From: Eulemur rufifrons
Lineage: Eukaryota; Chordata; Mammalia; Primates; Lemuridae
Direction of reading: 5' to 3'
DNA: 64,000 bases
Assembly (NCBI RefSeq): GCF_041146395.1
Contig: NC_090984.1
Coordinates: 78,875,114-78,939,113, forward strand
The position numbers were made by a program, and so were the translations under genes. Below, piece after piece: positions 25,136 through 38,531 of this stretch. Position 1 is the stretch's first letter. The number at the start of each line of letters is the position of its first letter. The notes under the pieces were generated by a model, which was given only the letters and a program-made list of their open reading frames with translations, had not been told where the DNA came from and made no database searches.

Positions 25136-26534
25136 CCAATACAGCTCTGCATGGTTGCTCACAATCAAGTGTGTGCCTGGCCTATTCTTGCTACCATTTG
25201 TTCCCTGGTATAGGAGGTACATTTACTTAAAGAAATGAGCTTCCCCCTACCCCCAATTCACACAAAGATACTTTATAGACTGGTGGATTTCCTGATAGGC
25301 CAGTGCACTAGTAGAAAAAGAACCCCTGCTTCTTTACTTTGCCCTGTGAGTACAGAAACTTAAACTACAATTTTATCCCTGGGACCCAACCATATCGCCA
25401 TATTCTGTCATTATCTGAAAGTATTGTCAACTCCGGAATTTATAAAGATAAGGATCGATTAAATCTCTAGGATGAGTACCACAAGTATTTTATTAAACAT
25501 TTAACTCAGGAATAATAAATATACAATAAGCTGCAAATAAATGTATTCAGTCCTTGCTAAAGCTATATATTACCTCAAAACTTAATAGTTCCAAAATATC
25601 TAAAAGCCTTGTGCTCATTTAAAGGACCATTGGTTGGGTGTGTGTGTGGAGGGGGAACAGATGGATGAACCGACACAGCAGCTCTCAGCCTGAAAGAACT
25701 GAATGTTCAATGGTGTACTTATAGACCACATTAACTTCTTGGCAAGTGCTAGTGCTGCACATGTGGGTGGTCCACCGCTGAATATGAATGTGATGAATAT
25801 CATTTAGGCAGGGAGCAAGAGGTGTTCAAGTGAGTTGGAGAGAAGCCCAGAAGGTATGTTGTTTATCTTCTAGGAATATTTATTTTCTCCAAAACATATA
25901 ACTTGAGTTAATAAAGTGGATTTAGATGTGAATAAAGGAAACTAGTTATTGAAACTGCATCACTGTGACTCTCTAAGAATAACTGAAAGATCCGTGGATA
26001 TGACTTTTAGAACAAGGAAAAGATTAGAGTGCAAATAACTGTTCTTATCACATTGCTAGGAAGCACTGGTCTGGATCTGACTGCAAAGTAGGTATCTGCC
26101 TGCGTTAGATTCTGAGGCTCCTAGGAATGTTGTTTTGACAAGTTCTTTAAAAAAACAACAAAGTTCATTAGAATGATAGCAGATGGAGATTTCTTAAGTA
26201 ATGATCATTTAAGTGATGTGAAATTAGAAGAATTTGGTTATATCCTCTAATCTGAAACCTGAAAATAATTTATAAAAAGAAAACCTCTCTTGACTTTCTC
26301 AACTTACAGCCCCATCACAAAATCTCCCTGGAGAAAAGATGCTGGATCAGGTTGTGGGCTATCATCTGTGGAATCTCTCTCATGACCACTTTAGGTCTGG
26401 TTTCTGGCATACCTTTGGAAGACACTGTGCACCGTTCTCACCCATTAATCATCCCTTCAGGGTGATGGACAGAGGCCAGGTGTTTAAAAACACACTGGGA
26501 GGTTTGGGAGATGGCTTTAATTCCACTGAACTGG
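25136..26534. other. Intron stretch, no gene
   Basis: Base composition is somewhat less AT-rich around 25,620-25,850 and 26,280-26,530. I see no frame with family resemblance and no repeat order I can name. Confidence 0.45.
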
Positions 26535-26544
26535 AAAGTTCTTT

Positions 26545-26830
26545 TTTTTTTTTTCTTTTTTTCTGAGACACAGTCTCACTCTGTGATCTGGCTGGCATGC
26601 CATGGCTGGCGTCCTCATAGCTCACTGCAAGCCATCCTCCTGCCTCAGTCTCTCAAGTAGCTGGGACTACAGGTATGCGCCACTACACTTGGTTACTTCT
26701 TCTATTTTTTTTGTAGAGACAAGGTCTCACTCTTACTTAGGCTGGTGTTGAACTCCTGATCTCAAGGTGTCCGTCAGCCTCAGCCTCTGAAAGGGCTGGG
26801 ATTACAGGTGTGAGCCACTGCACCCAGCCT
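26545..26830 (-). mobile_element. Old Alu dimer (AluJ-like), minus strand
   Basis: Begins with a T-rich tract (complement of the poly-A tail) and shows both Alu arms: tctgagacacagtctcactc, ctcaagtagctgggactaca, then ttgtagagacaaggtctcac and gggattacaggtgtgagcca. The target duplication aaagttcttt occurs at 26,535-26,544 and 26,834-26,843. Compared with the two younger Alus it is more diverged and lacks the lemur-type linker. Confidence 0.93.
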
Positions 26831-26843
26831 TAAAAAGTTCTTT

Positions 26844-27529
26844 GATTATTTCACGGATTGGTTTATTACCACTCAGTAGCCACTGAAAAATCTAAAGGTA
26901 CTAAGTACTAAACAAGCCCTTAAGAAAAGAATAGAGTTACTAAATATTTAATATATGATATTTATATACATATATATGCATTTCTACATTCAATTTTCTT
27001 TGTTTTATTCTCTCTGGTGCCAATAAATATTACAAAGATTCTTTTCTCTCAGGTGAAATTGAGATTTCCAACTGTCTCTTATTCTCTACAAATTAGATCT
27101 ATTGCAGACTCCAAAACAATGTGAGGAAGCTGTGAGAAACAGTTTTGGACTCTTACAGCATTGCTTGTTATGCTGATATCTCTGTCTTCCCTTTATTATA
27201 CCCTGCCTCTGCTTACAAAATGGCAATCCTCCAAAACCTGTTTCATATCTTTATGATTTAACTTTTATATATGACCTTTGCTACCAACTAGTGTCCCTGC
27301 CTAAAAGAAAATATTTTGAAGGTTAGTGGAGAGAAAAATGGAACAAAGGATTCTTGAGGAACAGTTAATGTTTTTTTAAATTACCTTGCTTATTTTAACA
27401 CAATAGGGATTAGAAAAATTATATACATGATAACATTTGATAGAACAAATGTCATTCACATTATGAAACAGTTCTTATTCCCAAGCCTACCTTAGTTGGT
27501 AAATAGCATCCATTTATTTGGTAGTGCTT
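26844..27529. other. AT-rich intron, no gene
   Basis: An AT/TA-rich patch lies near 26,940-26,985. Nothing else recognised. Confidence 0.45.
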
Positions 27530-29336
27530 TATTAATTTATAATTTACATACATAAAATCCCTACATTTTAAGTATAAATTTTGATGAGTTTGGAAAAATA
27601 TGTGTTACTATGGAATCACCACCTTTGCTATCACTGCAGAAAGTTACCTTCTGCCCCTTGGTTATCAATCACGTCATTCCTCAGCCCCAAGCAAACAAGA
27701 ATCCATTTTTTTACTACTAAAGATTAGTTTTACACATTCAGGAAATTCATATAAATGAAATCCATAAAGTATGGACTTTCTGAGTCTGGTTCTTTTCACT
27801 CAACATATTGTTTTTGAAATCCATCCATAGCATTTCAGGTGTCAGTAGTTCTTTCCAGTTTTAGGACTGAGGTAAATTCCATTTCATGAATAGATCACAA
27901 ATTGCTTATTTGTCACCTGTTGATGGATATTTGGGTTGTTTCTATTTTGAGGCTATTACAAATAAAGCCAATATCGAAGTTTGGGAATAAGTCTTTGTGT
28001 ATACATGTGTTCGTTTCTGCTGGGTAATTATCTAGGAATGGAATTGCAGAATCATTTGGTAAGTGCATGTTTCAGTTTATGAGAGACTGACAAGCTATTT
28101 TTCAAAAAGTGTTCTCATTTTACGTTTCCCTCAGTAGTGTGTGATAGTTTCAGTTACCTTGCATCCTCATAAACACGTGGTCTTGCCAGTCTTTTTAACT
28201 TTAGCCATTATAACATGTGTGTGGTATTATCTCATTGTGGTTTAAATTTCATTTATGTGACCATAGAGGTCTATTTCTGGATTCTTTATTCTTTCCTATT
28301 GACCCACATATTTACACACATATGAAAAAAAAAAACCCTATTATTTTGGTTATTGTGGCTTTACAGTAAGCCTTGAAGTCAGGTAGTATGAGTCCTCCAA
28401 CTTTGTTCATTTTCTTTTCCTGCCTAGAGCTAACTATAGTTGGATCCTCAATTTCCACAAAAAATCTGGAATAAGTATTTCAATTTTTATAAAAACAAAG
28501 AAACAAAAAACATATTGAGAGTTTTAATAAAGATTACATCGAAACTGAGTATGAATTTGAAAAGAATAAACATCAAAGCAATATTGATTCTTCTAATGTA
28601 TGAACATTGTATATTTCTCCATTTATCTAGGTTTTATTTAATTTTCCTCAGCAATATTTTGTATTTTTCAGTGTATGTCTTGCATATATTTTATTAAATT
28701 TATTCATATTTTGATGTCATTGGAAATAGGTTTTTTATTAATATTTCAATTGCAAATTGTCATAGCTACTAAACAAATATGATTTTTCATACTAATTTTT
28801 ATACTATACCATTGCTAAGTTGCTTTATTAATTTAAGTAGATTTTCCTGTAGTTTCCTTAGGATTTTTTTACAAAAACAACCATATGACCTATGAATAGA
28901 AAGTTTTACTCTTCCTTTCTAATTTGTATTCACTTTAATTACTTTCTGAGTATTTTGGCTATGATAAGTATAGTATTTATGACTGGTGATAGTATTTTTG
29001 TCTTGCTCTCAGTCTTAGAAGGAAACTGTTTAATCAGTATATTATCAACTTTGGTGAGAATTCCATGTTCATTTAAAATAATGTATAGTTTATAACTTTG
29101 GACATAATGACCTATAAATATCAATTATTTTAATTTACTTGATATTATAGCTTAAATCTTCTAAAATATTGGTAATTTTCTGTCTATATATTCTATCAAT
29201 TATTGATATATGGTATTAAAATATTCAACTATAATTTCTCCTGATAGTTTTTTAAATTTATGAATTTTGAAATTCTATTATCAGGTATACACATATTTAA
29301 AAGTTATGACTTTCCTATAAATTCCTCTTGTATTAT

Positions 29337-29910
29337 TGTTAGGTTTCAGTCTGAAACTGTCAGTTCCTGGTGCACTCATGGCTGAAGAAAGACTAGACAT
29401 GCCAAAGTTAGGCAAGCATGAAAATGAGGTTTATTGAGGAGAGAAAGATAGGATTATAGTGCAAGAGCAAGATTTAGGTTTACAGAGAATGGTACATAAT
29501 GCCACAGATGATGACCGGACCCATTGTCGCAGCAGGACAAGCAAAAGAAAGGGCAAAGAGAGAGATTGGCTATGGTCTGTGTGGTATTTTAGGGTGCCAG
29601 GATAGGGACCTACCTCGTGGTTCAGAGGTCACCATGGAACCACTTCGATTGGACAGTTGGAAGTCACTTGACTTGAGCCTTAACTACGCATGTGGGTTCT
29701 AGGTCACTTTCCGGACACTATGGTGCCCATGCTGCTTGGCCTGTGGACTAGAGAGTCCTCTGCATTCTTTTGCAGCTGGTGCGCCAAGTTCTGATTGGCA
29801 GATTTATAGAGTATTCCCTCCTCCCTCAGGTATAGAGAATTAGGCTTGGACAGGACCAAGACAGGGGCAACAACATCCACTTTCATCCCTAGGAGACCCA
29901 GAATCTCTCA
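29337..29910 (-). mobile_element. Solo endogenous-retrovirus LTR (ERV1-like), minus strand
   Basis: A 574-bp unit bounded by TG...CA (plus strand tgttaggtttcag at the left, gaatctctca at the right) and flanked by the 4-bp direct repeat ttat (29,333-29,336 and 29,911-29,914). On the minus strand it has a CCAAT word (29,648-29,652), a TAAAATA box-like word (29,585-29,591) about 60 bp further on, and an AATAAA polyadenylation signal (29,430-29,435), in the order expected of U3-R-U5. A second TATA-like word sits at 29,801-29,809. No internal viral genes remain; the 4-bp duplication and layout suggest a gammaretrovirus-like (ERV1) origin. I do not recognise the named family. It interrupts the old L1, so it is younger than that insertion. 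Confidence 0.8.
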
Positions 29911-30615
29911 TTATCTATCTAACTTTATTATTGCCTTTCTTTAACTCTTATATGAATAATCATTGAAGTCTACTTTTGTGGATGATAATATAGCCGTGTC
30001 AGCTTTCTTTTGTCTGCTCTTTGCATGTTATGTATTCTCCCATTTCCTTTCAGCTTCTTCATGTCTTTGTATTTAAAATGTGTTTCTGGTAGACAGCAGT
30101 ATGTATCTTGTAGCTAGCTTGCTCTTTTTTTAAAAATCCAGTCCCACCATTTGTGACAGTTAACTAGAATGTCAAATTCTCTTATGTTTAATGTAATTAT
30201 TGGATAACTGAGTTAAAGTCTACCATCTTGCTCTTTGTTTTCTTTGCTCTTCCAACATTGCATTCATTTGTTGCTCTTTTCCTGTGGTATTTTGAGTAAA
30301 TTCGAATAAATTTTAGTGCCTTTGATGAACTACTTAAAAAAGAACAAAATTTTTTTTTTTTTGGTATGGCTTAAACTATGCAACTTTAGCTTACTGATTC
30401 TATTTAGAGTCAATATTGTACTTCTTAATATATCACATTTCATAGTTCATGCTTCTCTGAGGTTCCTATTCACTTCTCACTTCCCACTTCACAAATGTAA
30501 TACATTTACCATGGTATAATTCAAGTTAACCCCATCACTTGTGCTATTTTTGTCTTATTTTAGTTCTAATATGTTATAAACTTGAATTTATAATGTTATT
30601 GTTTTTTCTTCAAAC

Positions 30616-30823
30616 CAGGGATTGATTGGCAGACCTTATCATAAAGGGGCAGATAGTAAATATTGTAGGCTTCAGCCATATGGTTGCTGTTGCAACTACT
30701 CACCTCTGCTGTTGTACCATGAAAGCAGCCACAGCCAATAAACAAATGGGGCAGGCTGTGTTCCAGTTGAGTTTCATTTACAAAACAGTTGGCTGGCTGC
30801 AGGCTGCAATTTGCTGACTATTG
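30616..30823 (+). mobile_element. hAT-type non-autonomous element
   Basis: The word order (gggcagatagtaaatattgt, aggcttcagccatatgg, ttgcaactactcacctctgc, gaaagcagccacagcc, gtgttccagttgagtttcat, then ggctgcaatttgctga) follows a common mammalian MER hAT element whose ends read CAGGG...CCCTG. The ends here are worn. The open frame at 30,626-30,817 runs across it by chance. Confidence 0.7.
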
Positions 30824-32740
30824 TTTATACAGATGTTTATTAGGGAAATTGCAAGAAAAAAGGAAGATAGTCTTTTTTTGTCTTTACCCACCTATTTACT
30901 ATATCTGATCTTCTTTATCTCTTTTTAAAGATTCTGGTTTCCATTGATAAACCTTTCCCTTCAGTATAAAGATTACATATTTTGTGGTTCAGTTTTGCAG
31001 ACTACCAATTCCCTAGCTTTTATTTTTCAGAAAAATATATTTATTTCCTAATTTTTAAAGTTTGTTTTATTAGATATAAAATTATGAATTGACAGTATTT
31101 TTAAAATATATTTAAAGATTTAAAAGCATTCCATTGTTTTCTAGTCTGCATTGTTTTTAATAAGGTAATTGTTATATATATCATCAGAAAATCGTTTTTA
31201 TTCTAGCTGCTTTGAAAATTTTCTCTTTTCTTTGATTTTCCACAATTAGATTATGGTATATCTACATGTGATTTTCTTTGTATTTTTCTTGCTTTATGTA
31301 GCATGATATGTTTGGATATGTAGGTTTAAGTGATTCATAAATTTGGGAAAAAATTCAGCTGTTTTTTCTAAATATACTTTTTTTTTGCACCATTCTCACT
31401 CCATTCTTTTAGAATTTCGATTGTACTTGTTTTAGACCATTTTATTTTATCTCCCAGGCTCTTAGCTTTCTTTTTTTATTATTCTTCCATCTTATTTTAT
31501 CTGTCAGATTGTATCAGCTCCTTCAATTTATCTTTAATTTTGCTAATCCTTCTGCCTTTTCTAATATGCTGTTAAACGCATCCAAGGAGTATTTCATTTC
31601 AATTATTCTATAGTTTTAGCTATAGAATTTGCATTTGGTTCCTTTTTAGAGGTTTTTTTGTCTCCTGAAATTTCTTAGCCTTTTGCTCATAAATTCTGCA
31701 TTTTTCTTTAATTTTTAAATATATTTTCCCTTAATACCTTGAAAATATTTATAATAGCTACTTTAAAGTTTTTGCTATATTTAATATTTGGGCTATCTGA
31801 ATGTTAGCTTTTAATAAAATACTGTTATTTTTGACTATGGGTAAAATTTTTCTATTTTCATTGCATGCCAGGTAATTTTTTTTATTGTTTAATGAACATC
31901 ATGAATAATATGGACTGGACTATGCTATAGATAACTGGACTATGTTCTCTTTTATCCTCTAAAGAGTGTTGAATTTTATTCCAATAAGCAATTGCCTTAC
32001 TTGCTGCCTACCTTATACTTTTGTATGCTAGCTTTTTACATTTTATTAGGGTGACAAATTCAAGGGTGTTTCCCAAGCTCTTCTAACTTGGTGAGACTCA
32101 ACCTCCAAATTCCGCCTCCCCATGATTTTATCAGAGTTTGGTGCCAGTCTTTGTTAGGAAGTGCCTTCACTCTCAAGCATGGTTCTTATTTCTACAGCTT
32201 AATCATTTTGGTGTCTCACCAGGATGTTTAGAATTTTAAGGAGGTATATCCTATCCTGCTGAGCTGACATCCTAGCTTCCTTCATCACTACTGGAACGCT
32301 ATTATCACTTTTCTGTTTTCAACCTCATAGAGCAGAAAACAGTAAACCTCAAGTAGTTTCATCTTGTTCTTGTGCAGCCTAATTTCTAGGTATGGGATAC
32401 ATATAAACGCCTATAACCCTTCTCTGTATAGCTCTTTCCTCTACTGTGCTCCGTCCCGCAGATAGACCCTTTTGCTGCCTCAAATGTTATTACATATTTC
32501 CTCAACTCAGCTGAAAATCCATGTTCTGCTTGGACTCCAGCTTACTATGCTTGTATATGGCAAATGCTCCCAGACAGGGAGACAGACTGATAATGGGGCT
32601 CACTTTATGAGTTTCAGTCTTGTCCTGTTTATTTTAATTCCTGGAAACTGTAACCTCATATAATTTATCCAATTTTCTGGTTGTTTATAATAATAGAAAG
32701 GTTAGTCCTTTTAGTATTTCCCAGATAAATTTGAAGATTT

Positions 32741-33884
32741 TAGCAATGCTATATCACAACATTCAAAAGATTTTAAGGAAGACATGAGTTGCACAATGCA
32801 TGTATTTCAAAGACATGATTAACATATGTGGTTAAGTATATGATGCTGTTTGAATTAGAAGTAAAAAAAATTAGTATAAATAAAAAAACAACAAATAATA
32901 TGCTATGATACAGGTAAACTGAGTCAAAAAGTAGGCTAAAAACTTTAAAACAATGTTTTAAATTTAATTTGAATGAAAATTTAGGCATGGGATTGAAACT
33001 TCTAAATTTTCTTTCTTTCCAATAGTTTCATTCATTGTCTCCCTAATTTTTTCATTCAACAAGTATTTATTAGTAGTATAGTATGCACGAGGAACTCCTA
33101 TGGGTGCTGGGGGGAGGTTCTAGGCTCTGAGCTCAATATAATATAATCTTATTGTCTTTTTATACCTGTACCACCAATTTTTCTAGTAAATATTTAAATA
33201 TGGTACATTCGCCCTTGTTTACTTACTGAAAATAATCTATTAATGTGCACACAAAGAAGATTACCTTTTAAAAGGTTTCCATACTTCTAAATGAATTAAT
33301 GCATTTGCCTGTGAACTGATATTGCATTGGAATTGTGTTACTGATATAGCAGTAAATGAAAAGCTAACAAGCTGAAACAAGACATAGCTGAGTGGCTAAG
33401 AGACATCTTAATGGCCTGAAATATTCATTCAACAAATGACTGGTGTTTGCTCCTATGGAACACGCATTATAATGTGGAGACATTCAACAAGCAGGAATAT
33501 TATTTCTGAGTTTGATAATATTCTGAAGAGGTAATCTCTAAAAAAGAAAAAAAAAAGAGAGACCTGAAGAACAAGATAGAGCTAGTCAAGCAAACACCTT
33601 CAGAGAAGACTTTTCCAGAACTAGAGTTTTCCCTTTTCCCCCTAAACTCTCCCAACCACCTCATACTACAGGCCGGGGAAAATCAAGGGCAGTAGCGTGA
33701 AGTGCTGACTTTTACTGTCGAAGACTCCCTACCATGACCTACAGGTCACAGGAAGGACCACAGATGATCTGTCCCCCTATGCCATATTGGCATTAACTGA
33801 AGCTTTATTACTTAATTATTATGAATATATTAATATTTTAAATATTACTTGTGTACAAAACAATAAACTTAAATTTTTACTCAT
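32741..33884. other. Intron stretch between old L1 blocks
   Basis: No gene. Around 33,050-33,125 (aacaagtatttattagtagt, gtatgcacgagg, gggtgctggggggagg) resembles the old repeat whose consensus reads 'caagtatttattgagcacc..gtgccaggcac..ggtgctgggga'. Confidence 0.45.
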
Positions 33885-34780
33885 CTTTCCTTCTTTCCCA
33901 CATCTCATTCTTTTCTTTTGAATTCATTCCTTTCTTGCTGGATTTTAATACCAAAAATTCTTTTTAAAATATTCTTTGTGAAATCAACTTTTGAAATAGA
34001 GAATTTTTTTGTTGTGTCTTCATGATTAAATGTACATTTGTCTGCAGGCAGATTTCTTTTTCAAGATACTTTTCTTTTTAAATTTTGAACACATTACTCC
34101 ATTATCTTTCTGCATGTCAAGTAGTAGGAAATTTGTTGTCAATATAATCCTAAATCCCATATAAATGACCTGCTTTATCATTAGAGAAGCTTTTTGAATA
34201 TTTTTCTTCCTTAATGTTCCTAAATTTTATTAAAATTTATTAGAGCATATAGCAGATGACCTTTTCCCCCTAATCTATTGTTGTTGTCACTTCATGAGCC
34301 TTTTCACTCCGAAGCCTATCTTTTTTTTTCTTTCTAATTCAAAAGAAATTAGTTACTTTTATATTTAGCTTTATTTCTCCACTTGATCTTTTCTTTCCTT
34401 CTGAGCTTTCTAGTAGGCAGATATGTATACTTTTGATTTTGTCCTCCACATCTCTTAAAATTTCAATTCATATTTGTGTCCTCTCCTAGTAGAGTTCCTC
34501 ACCCAGACCTTACAGCCTACTTACTCATTCCTGGGCTATGTCTGTACTGTAGATTTAATCTAGTAAATTAGTTATTTATTTTACCAATTATATTTTTATA
34601 CCAATTATCACCAATTGTTTTTCTTCACTGCTATTTTTTTCTTCTTTATATTTCTTATATCATTTCTGTTTCCTTGAAGATCAAATTTTGTGTATTTAAA
34701 ATCTTATTGTCTGTTTCTTATTACTCCTACCTAATGTGGAATAGATTATTTCATTGTCTTCTTTTTTCCATAATAGTTTT
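33885..34780 (-). mobile_element. Old L1M/HAL1-type fragment, minus strand
   Basis: Antisense L1 5'-half style: T-rich with cacattactccattatctt, tctgcatgtcaag and cctaaattttatta-type words comparable to the antisense ORF1 region seen near 31,030-31,700. Very diverged; family assignment is tentative. Confidence 0.45.
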
Positions 34781-35085
34781 GCTCCTGATTTTGCATCTTT
34801 TATTCCTATGAGACCTCTAAATGCCTTGTCTAGTATTACCTATCATAATGAAGATAATCTAGGCCCTTGCTTGTACTCCATAGGCAAAGATAAAGGTTCA
34901 GTTTTTCCTCGTTCATTATGATGTTGGCTGTGGGTTTGTCATATATGACATTTATCATTTTTAGGTAAGTCCCATGTATGCCTATTTGGTTAAGTATTCT
35001 TATCATAAAAGGGCACTGAATTTTGTCGAATGCTTTTTCTGCATCTATTGAGAGGCTCATATGATTCTTGTTTTTATTTCTATTT

Positions 35086-35437
<352 letters not shown>

Positions 35438-36285
35438 TCTATTTATGTATTGATTTACATGTATAGATTTGTGCATGTATAACCATCCCTGCATCTCTGG
35501 GATGAAGCCCACTTGGTTGTGATGAATTATTTTCTTGATAAGCACCTGAATTCAGCTTGCTAGGATTTTATTGAGAATTTTTGCATCTATATTCATAAGG
35601 GATATTGGTCCATAGTTTTGTTTTTTAGTTGAGTACATTCCTGGTTTTGGTATCTGGGTGATTTTGGCCTCATAGAACGTGTTGGAGAGGATTCCTTCCT
35701 TCTCAATATTGTGGAATAATTTCTGCAGGATAGGCACTGGTTCTTTATAGGACTGGTAAAATTTCAGTGTGAAACCATCTGATCTGGGACTTTTCTTTTT
35801 AGGAAGGTTTTTTATTGCTGCTTCAATTTTGGTACTTGATATTGGTTTGTTCAGGAAATTCTATTTCTTCCTGATTAAGCCTAGGGAAGCTGTGTGTTTC
35901 TAGGAATTTGTCCATTTCCTTCATGTTTTCAAGTGTATGTGCATAGAGATTTTTATAGTATTAATAGATGATATTTTGTATTTCCATGGTATCAGTTGTA
36001 ATTTCTCCTTTGTCATTCCTGATTGAGCTTATTAGAGTCCTTTCTTTTCTGCTTCAGTTAATCTAGCATGAGGCATGTCAGTTTTGTTTATTTTTTCAAA
36101 GAAGAATCTTTTTGTTTTATTAATCTTCCATATAGTTTTCAGACAAGCACAGACTGAGGGAACTCATCAAGACAAGACCTGCCCTCCAGGAAGTACTCAG
36201 AACAGTGCTATACATGGATCAGGACAATAGACACTCACCATTGTAAAATCATCCATAAGCTAAAGGTCAAAGGCTAGATACCACA

Positions 36286-36687
36286 ATGGCTCAGGAGAGA
36301 AAACAAAGTAACAAAGTTCTGCTGAATAGGATGAACAGAAATCTGCCTCACTTATCAATTCTTTCAATAAATATGAATGGCTTGAACTGCCCACTAAAGA
36401 GACATAGGCTGGCCGAATGGGTAAATATACATAAGCCAAGTATCTACTGTCTTCAGGAAACACATCTAACCTACAAGGATGCATTCAGACTCAAGGAGAC
36501 AGGATGGAGAACAATTTTCCATGCATATGGAAACCAAAAAAGATCTGGCGTAACAGTTTTGATTTCAGATAACTTAGTCTTCAAATCAACAAAAGTAATG
36601 AAAGACAAAGACGGTCACTATATAATGGTGAAGGATACAATTCAACAAGGAGGCATAACAATTCTAAATATTTATGCACCTAACTGA
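36286..36687 (+). pseudogene. L1 ORF2 endonuclease domain fragment (inverted segment)
   Basis: The 133-codon open frame begins a few residues before the APE-like endonuclease: LSINMNGLNCPLKRH, IYCLQETHLT (with the catalytic Glu of the QETH motif), GWRTIFHAYGNQKRSGV and ITILNIYAPN. A stop follows right after YAPN. The frame resumes in other registers at 36,733-37,116 (SSAHGTFSKTDHILGHK, holding the S-D-H catalytic motif) and 37,121-37,423. The endonuclease core residues E, D and H are visible, but the frame is broken and no reverse transcriptase follows in phase, so it is a dead copy. It is opposite in strand to MDGA2. Confidence 0.9.
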
Positions 36688-37417
36688 GGTGCACCCAGAT
36701 TCCTAAAGCAAATCCTACTTGATCTAAGCAAAATGAGAAACAGCAGCACCGTAATAGCCGAGCTCTTCAACACCCCTGTGACATCACAGGACAGATCCTC
36801 CAAACAGAAAATAAATGAAGAAACAATAAACTTAAACAGAACTCTAGAAAAAATGGGCCTGAGAAACATTTATAGAACATTCTACCCCAAAACCACTGAA
36901 TATATATTTTTCTCATCAGCTCATGGGACATTCTCTAAGACTGACCATATTCTAGGCCACAAAACATGTCTCAACAAATTAATAACAACAACAAAAAACA
37001 GAAATTATACCATGCATCTTTTCAGAACACAGTGGAAAAAAATTAGAAATCACCTCCAACAGATCCTCTTATCTCCACACAAGGTCATGGAAACTAAGCA
37101 ACCTTCTGCTGAATGATTATTTGGTTAAGGAGGAAATTAAGATGGGAATCAAAAGATTCTTTGAACTAAATGATAGAGGAGACATAAGTTATCGAAATCT
37201 GTGGGACACAGCTAAAGTACTCCTGAGAGGAAAATTTATATCCATAAATGCCTACATCCAAAAGACAGAAAGACCACAAATCAATAATCTAATGAATTGC
37301 CTCAAAGAACTGGAAAGAGTTGAGCAAATCAATCCCAAACCCACCAGAAGAAAAGAGATAACAAAGATCACAGCAGAACTAAATGAAATAGATAATAAAA
37401 AAAACTATATGGAAGAT

Positions 37418-37640
37418 AGATAATATTTTACATATTTATGGGTTATATGTGAGTGATTTTTACATGCAAAGAATGTGTAATGACCAAGTCAGGCTATATC
37501 CATCACCTTAAGTATTAATCATTTCTATATGTCTTTCTGAATTGCTTTGCATTCACTAGGTGATACCATGTACTCTCTTTCATAAAAATATCTTAACTTG
37601 AACTTATTTGATCTCTGGGGTCTATCTAATTTTGGTTATG
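37418..37640 (-). mobile_element. L1 3' UTR fragment (L1MA/L1MB-like), minus strand
   Basis: The plus strand reads ttttacatatttatgggtta, atgcaaagaatgtgtaatga, ccaagtcaggctatatccat and caccttaagtattaatcatt, the complement of the L1MA/MB 3' UTR just upstream of the tail. It is interrupted on the left by the inverted L1, which probably inserted here. Confidence 0.75.
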
Positions 37641-37939
37641 TGTTTGATTTGATGAAACTTAATATTGAGAAAATAATAGTTCCAATATTTCATTCTGAAT
37701 ATTATAACATGCTAAAAAAGAAATATAGAATGCACAATCTTAGCACAAACATTTTCAGTTAGAGGTAAGAGTAACAGTCATAGGAAATATTTTACTTGGT
37801 AAAACCCTATCTGCCATCTATGATTATGGAAAGGAATTAAACTATGAAGAATTTCTTTAGTTAAGTATTTCAATAGATATAGCAGTTTTACTCATATGTA
37901 GACTATATAGTACTCCTAGTCATAGGAAATATTGGTAAT

Positions 37940-38531
37940 TGTAGCAGGCAGTCCCTAAGGTGACACTGAAGCCTAGCTCCTGGTTTTTATGTCATTGTGC
38001 AATACCCACCATTGAGTGTAAGGAAAAAACTGACTTATTTCTAACAGAATCTGGCAAAAGTGATGGGATGTCACTTCCATGATTGTGTTATGTTATCTAC
38101 GGTTCCATTTTAGCAGACTGAAGATTAAGATTATTCTTATGAGCTTGATGAAATAATTAGCCAGCCATCTTTGAGAAGCCCATATGACACAGAATTACAG
38201 GTGGCTTCTAGGACCTGCAGACATATTCCAGGACCTAAATGTAGTCTCCAGCCAATAGCCAGCAAATTTCAAGGCCCTCTATCACACAACCACAAGGAAT
38301 TAATTCTTCCAATAACTTGAATAAGCTTGTAAGGGATTCTTTCCCCAGTTGAGCCTCTAGATAAGAACATACCCCAGCCAATACTCTGACTGCCGTCTTA
38401 TGAGGAACAGATGATCTAGCTAAACCATGATTTGAATAATGACATTCAGAAACTGTGAGATAATAAATGCGTGTTGTTTAAAGCTGTTAAGGTTGTAGTC
38501 ATTTGTTATGTAGAAATAAGTAACCAACATA
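37940..38531 (+). mobile_element. MLT1 LTR (MaLR), plus strand
   Basis: Begins tgtagcaggcagtccctaag and ends near aagtaaccaacata. In between it has agtgatgggatgtcacttcc, gaagcccatatgacacag, a polyadenylation-like segment aaactgtgagataataaatg and tgttgtttaaagctgttaag. That order is typical of the MLT1 3' half. About 590 bp, a near-complete solo LTR. Confidence 0.85.

Larger units (their letters stand above)
27530..32740 (-). mobile_element. Old L1M-type LINE, minus strand, interrupted
   Basis: Reading right to left on the minus strand, the sequence runs from an L1M-like 5' region (around 32,740-30,000) through degenerate ORF2 to the 3' UTR near 27,530. Diagnostic antisense words include acatattgtttttgaaatcc, ctgttgatggatatttgggt, tgtggctttacagtaagcc and tagtatttttgtcttgctct. 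No frame is intact. It is split by a solo LTR (29,337-29,910) and a hAT-type element (30,616-30,823). It may be two old L1 copies rather than one. It lies in the same orientation as MDGA2 transcription. Confidence 0.7.

Noticed and set aside
29499..29702. 67-codon frame as a viral or host gene
   Set aside because: It lies wholly inside the solo LTR, opposite to the LTR's own direction.
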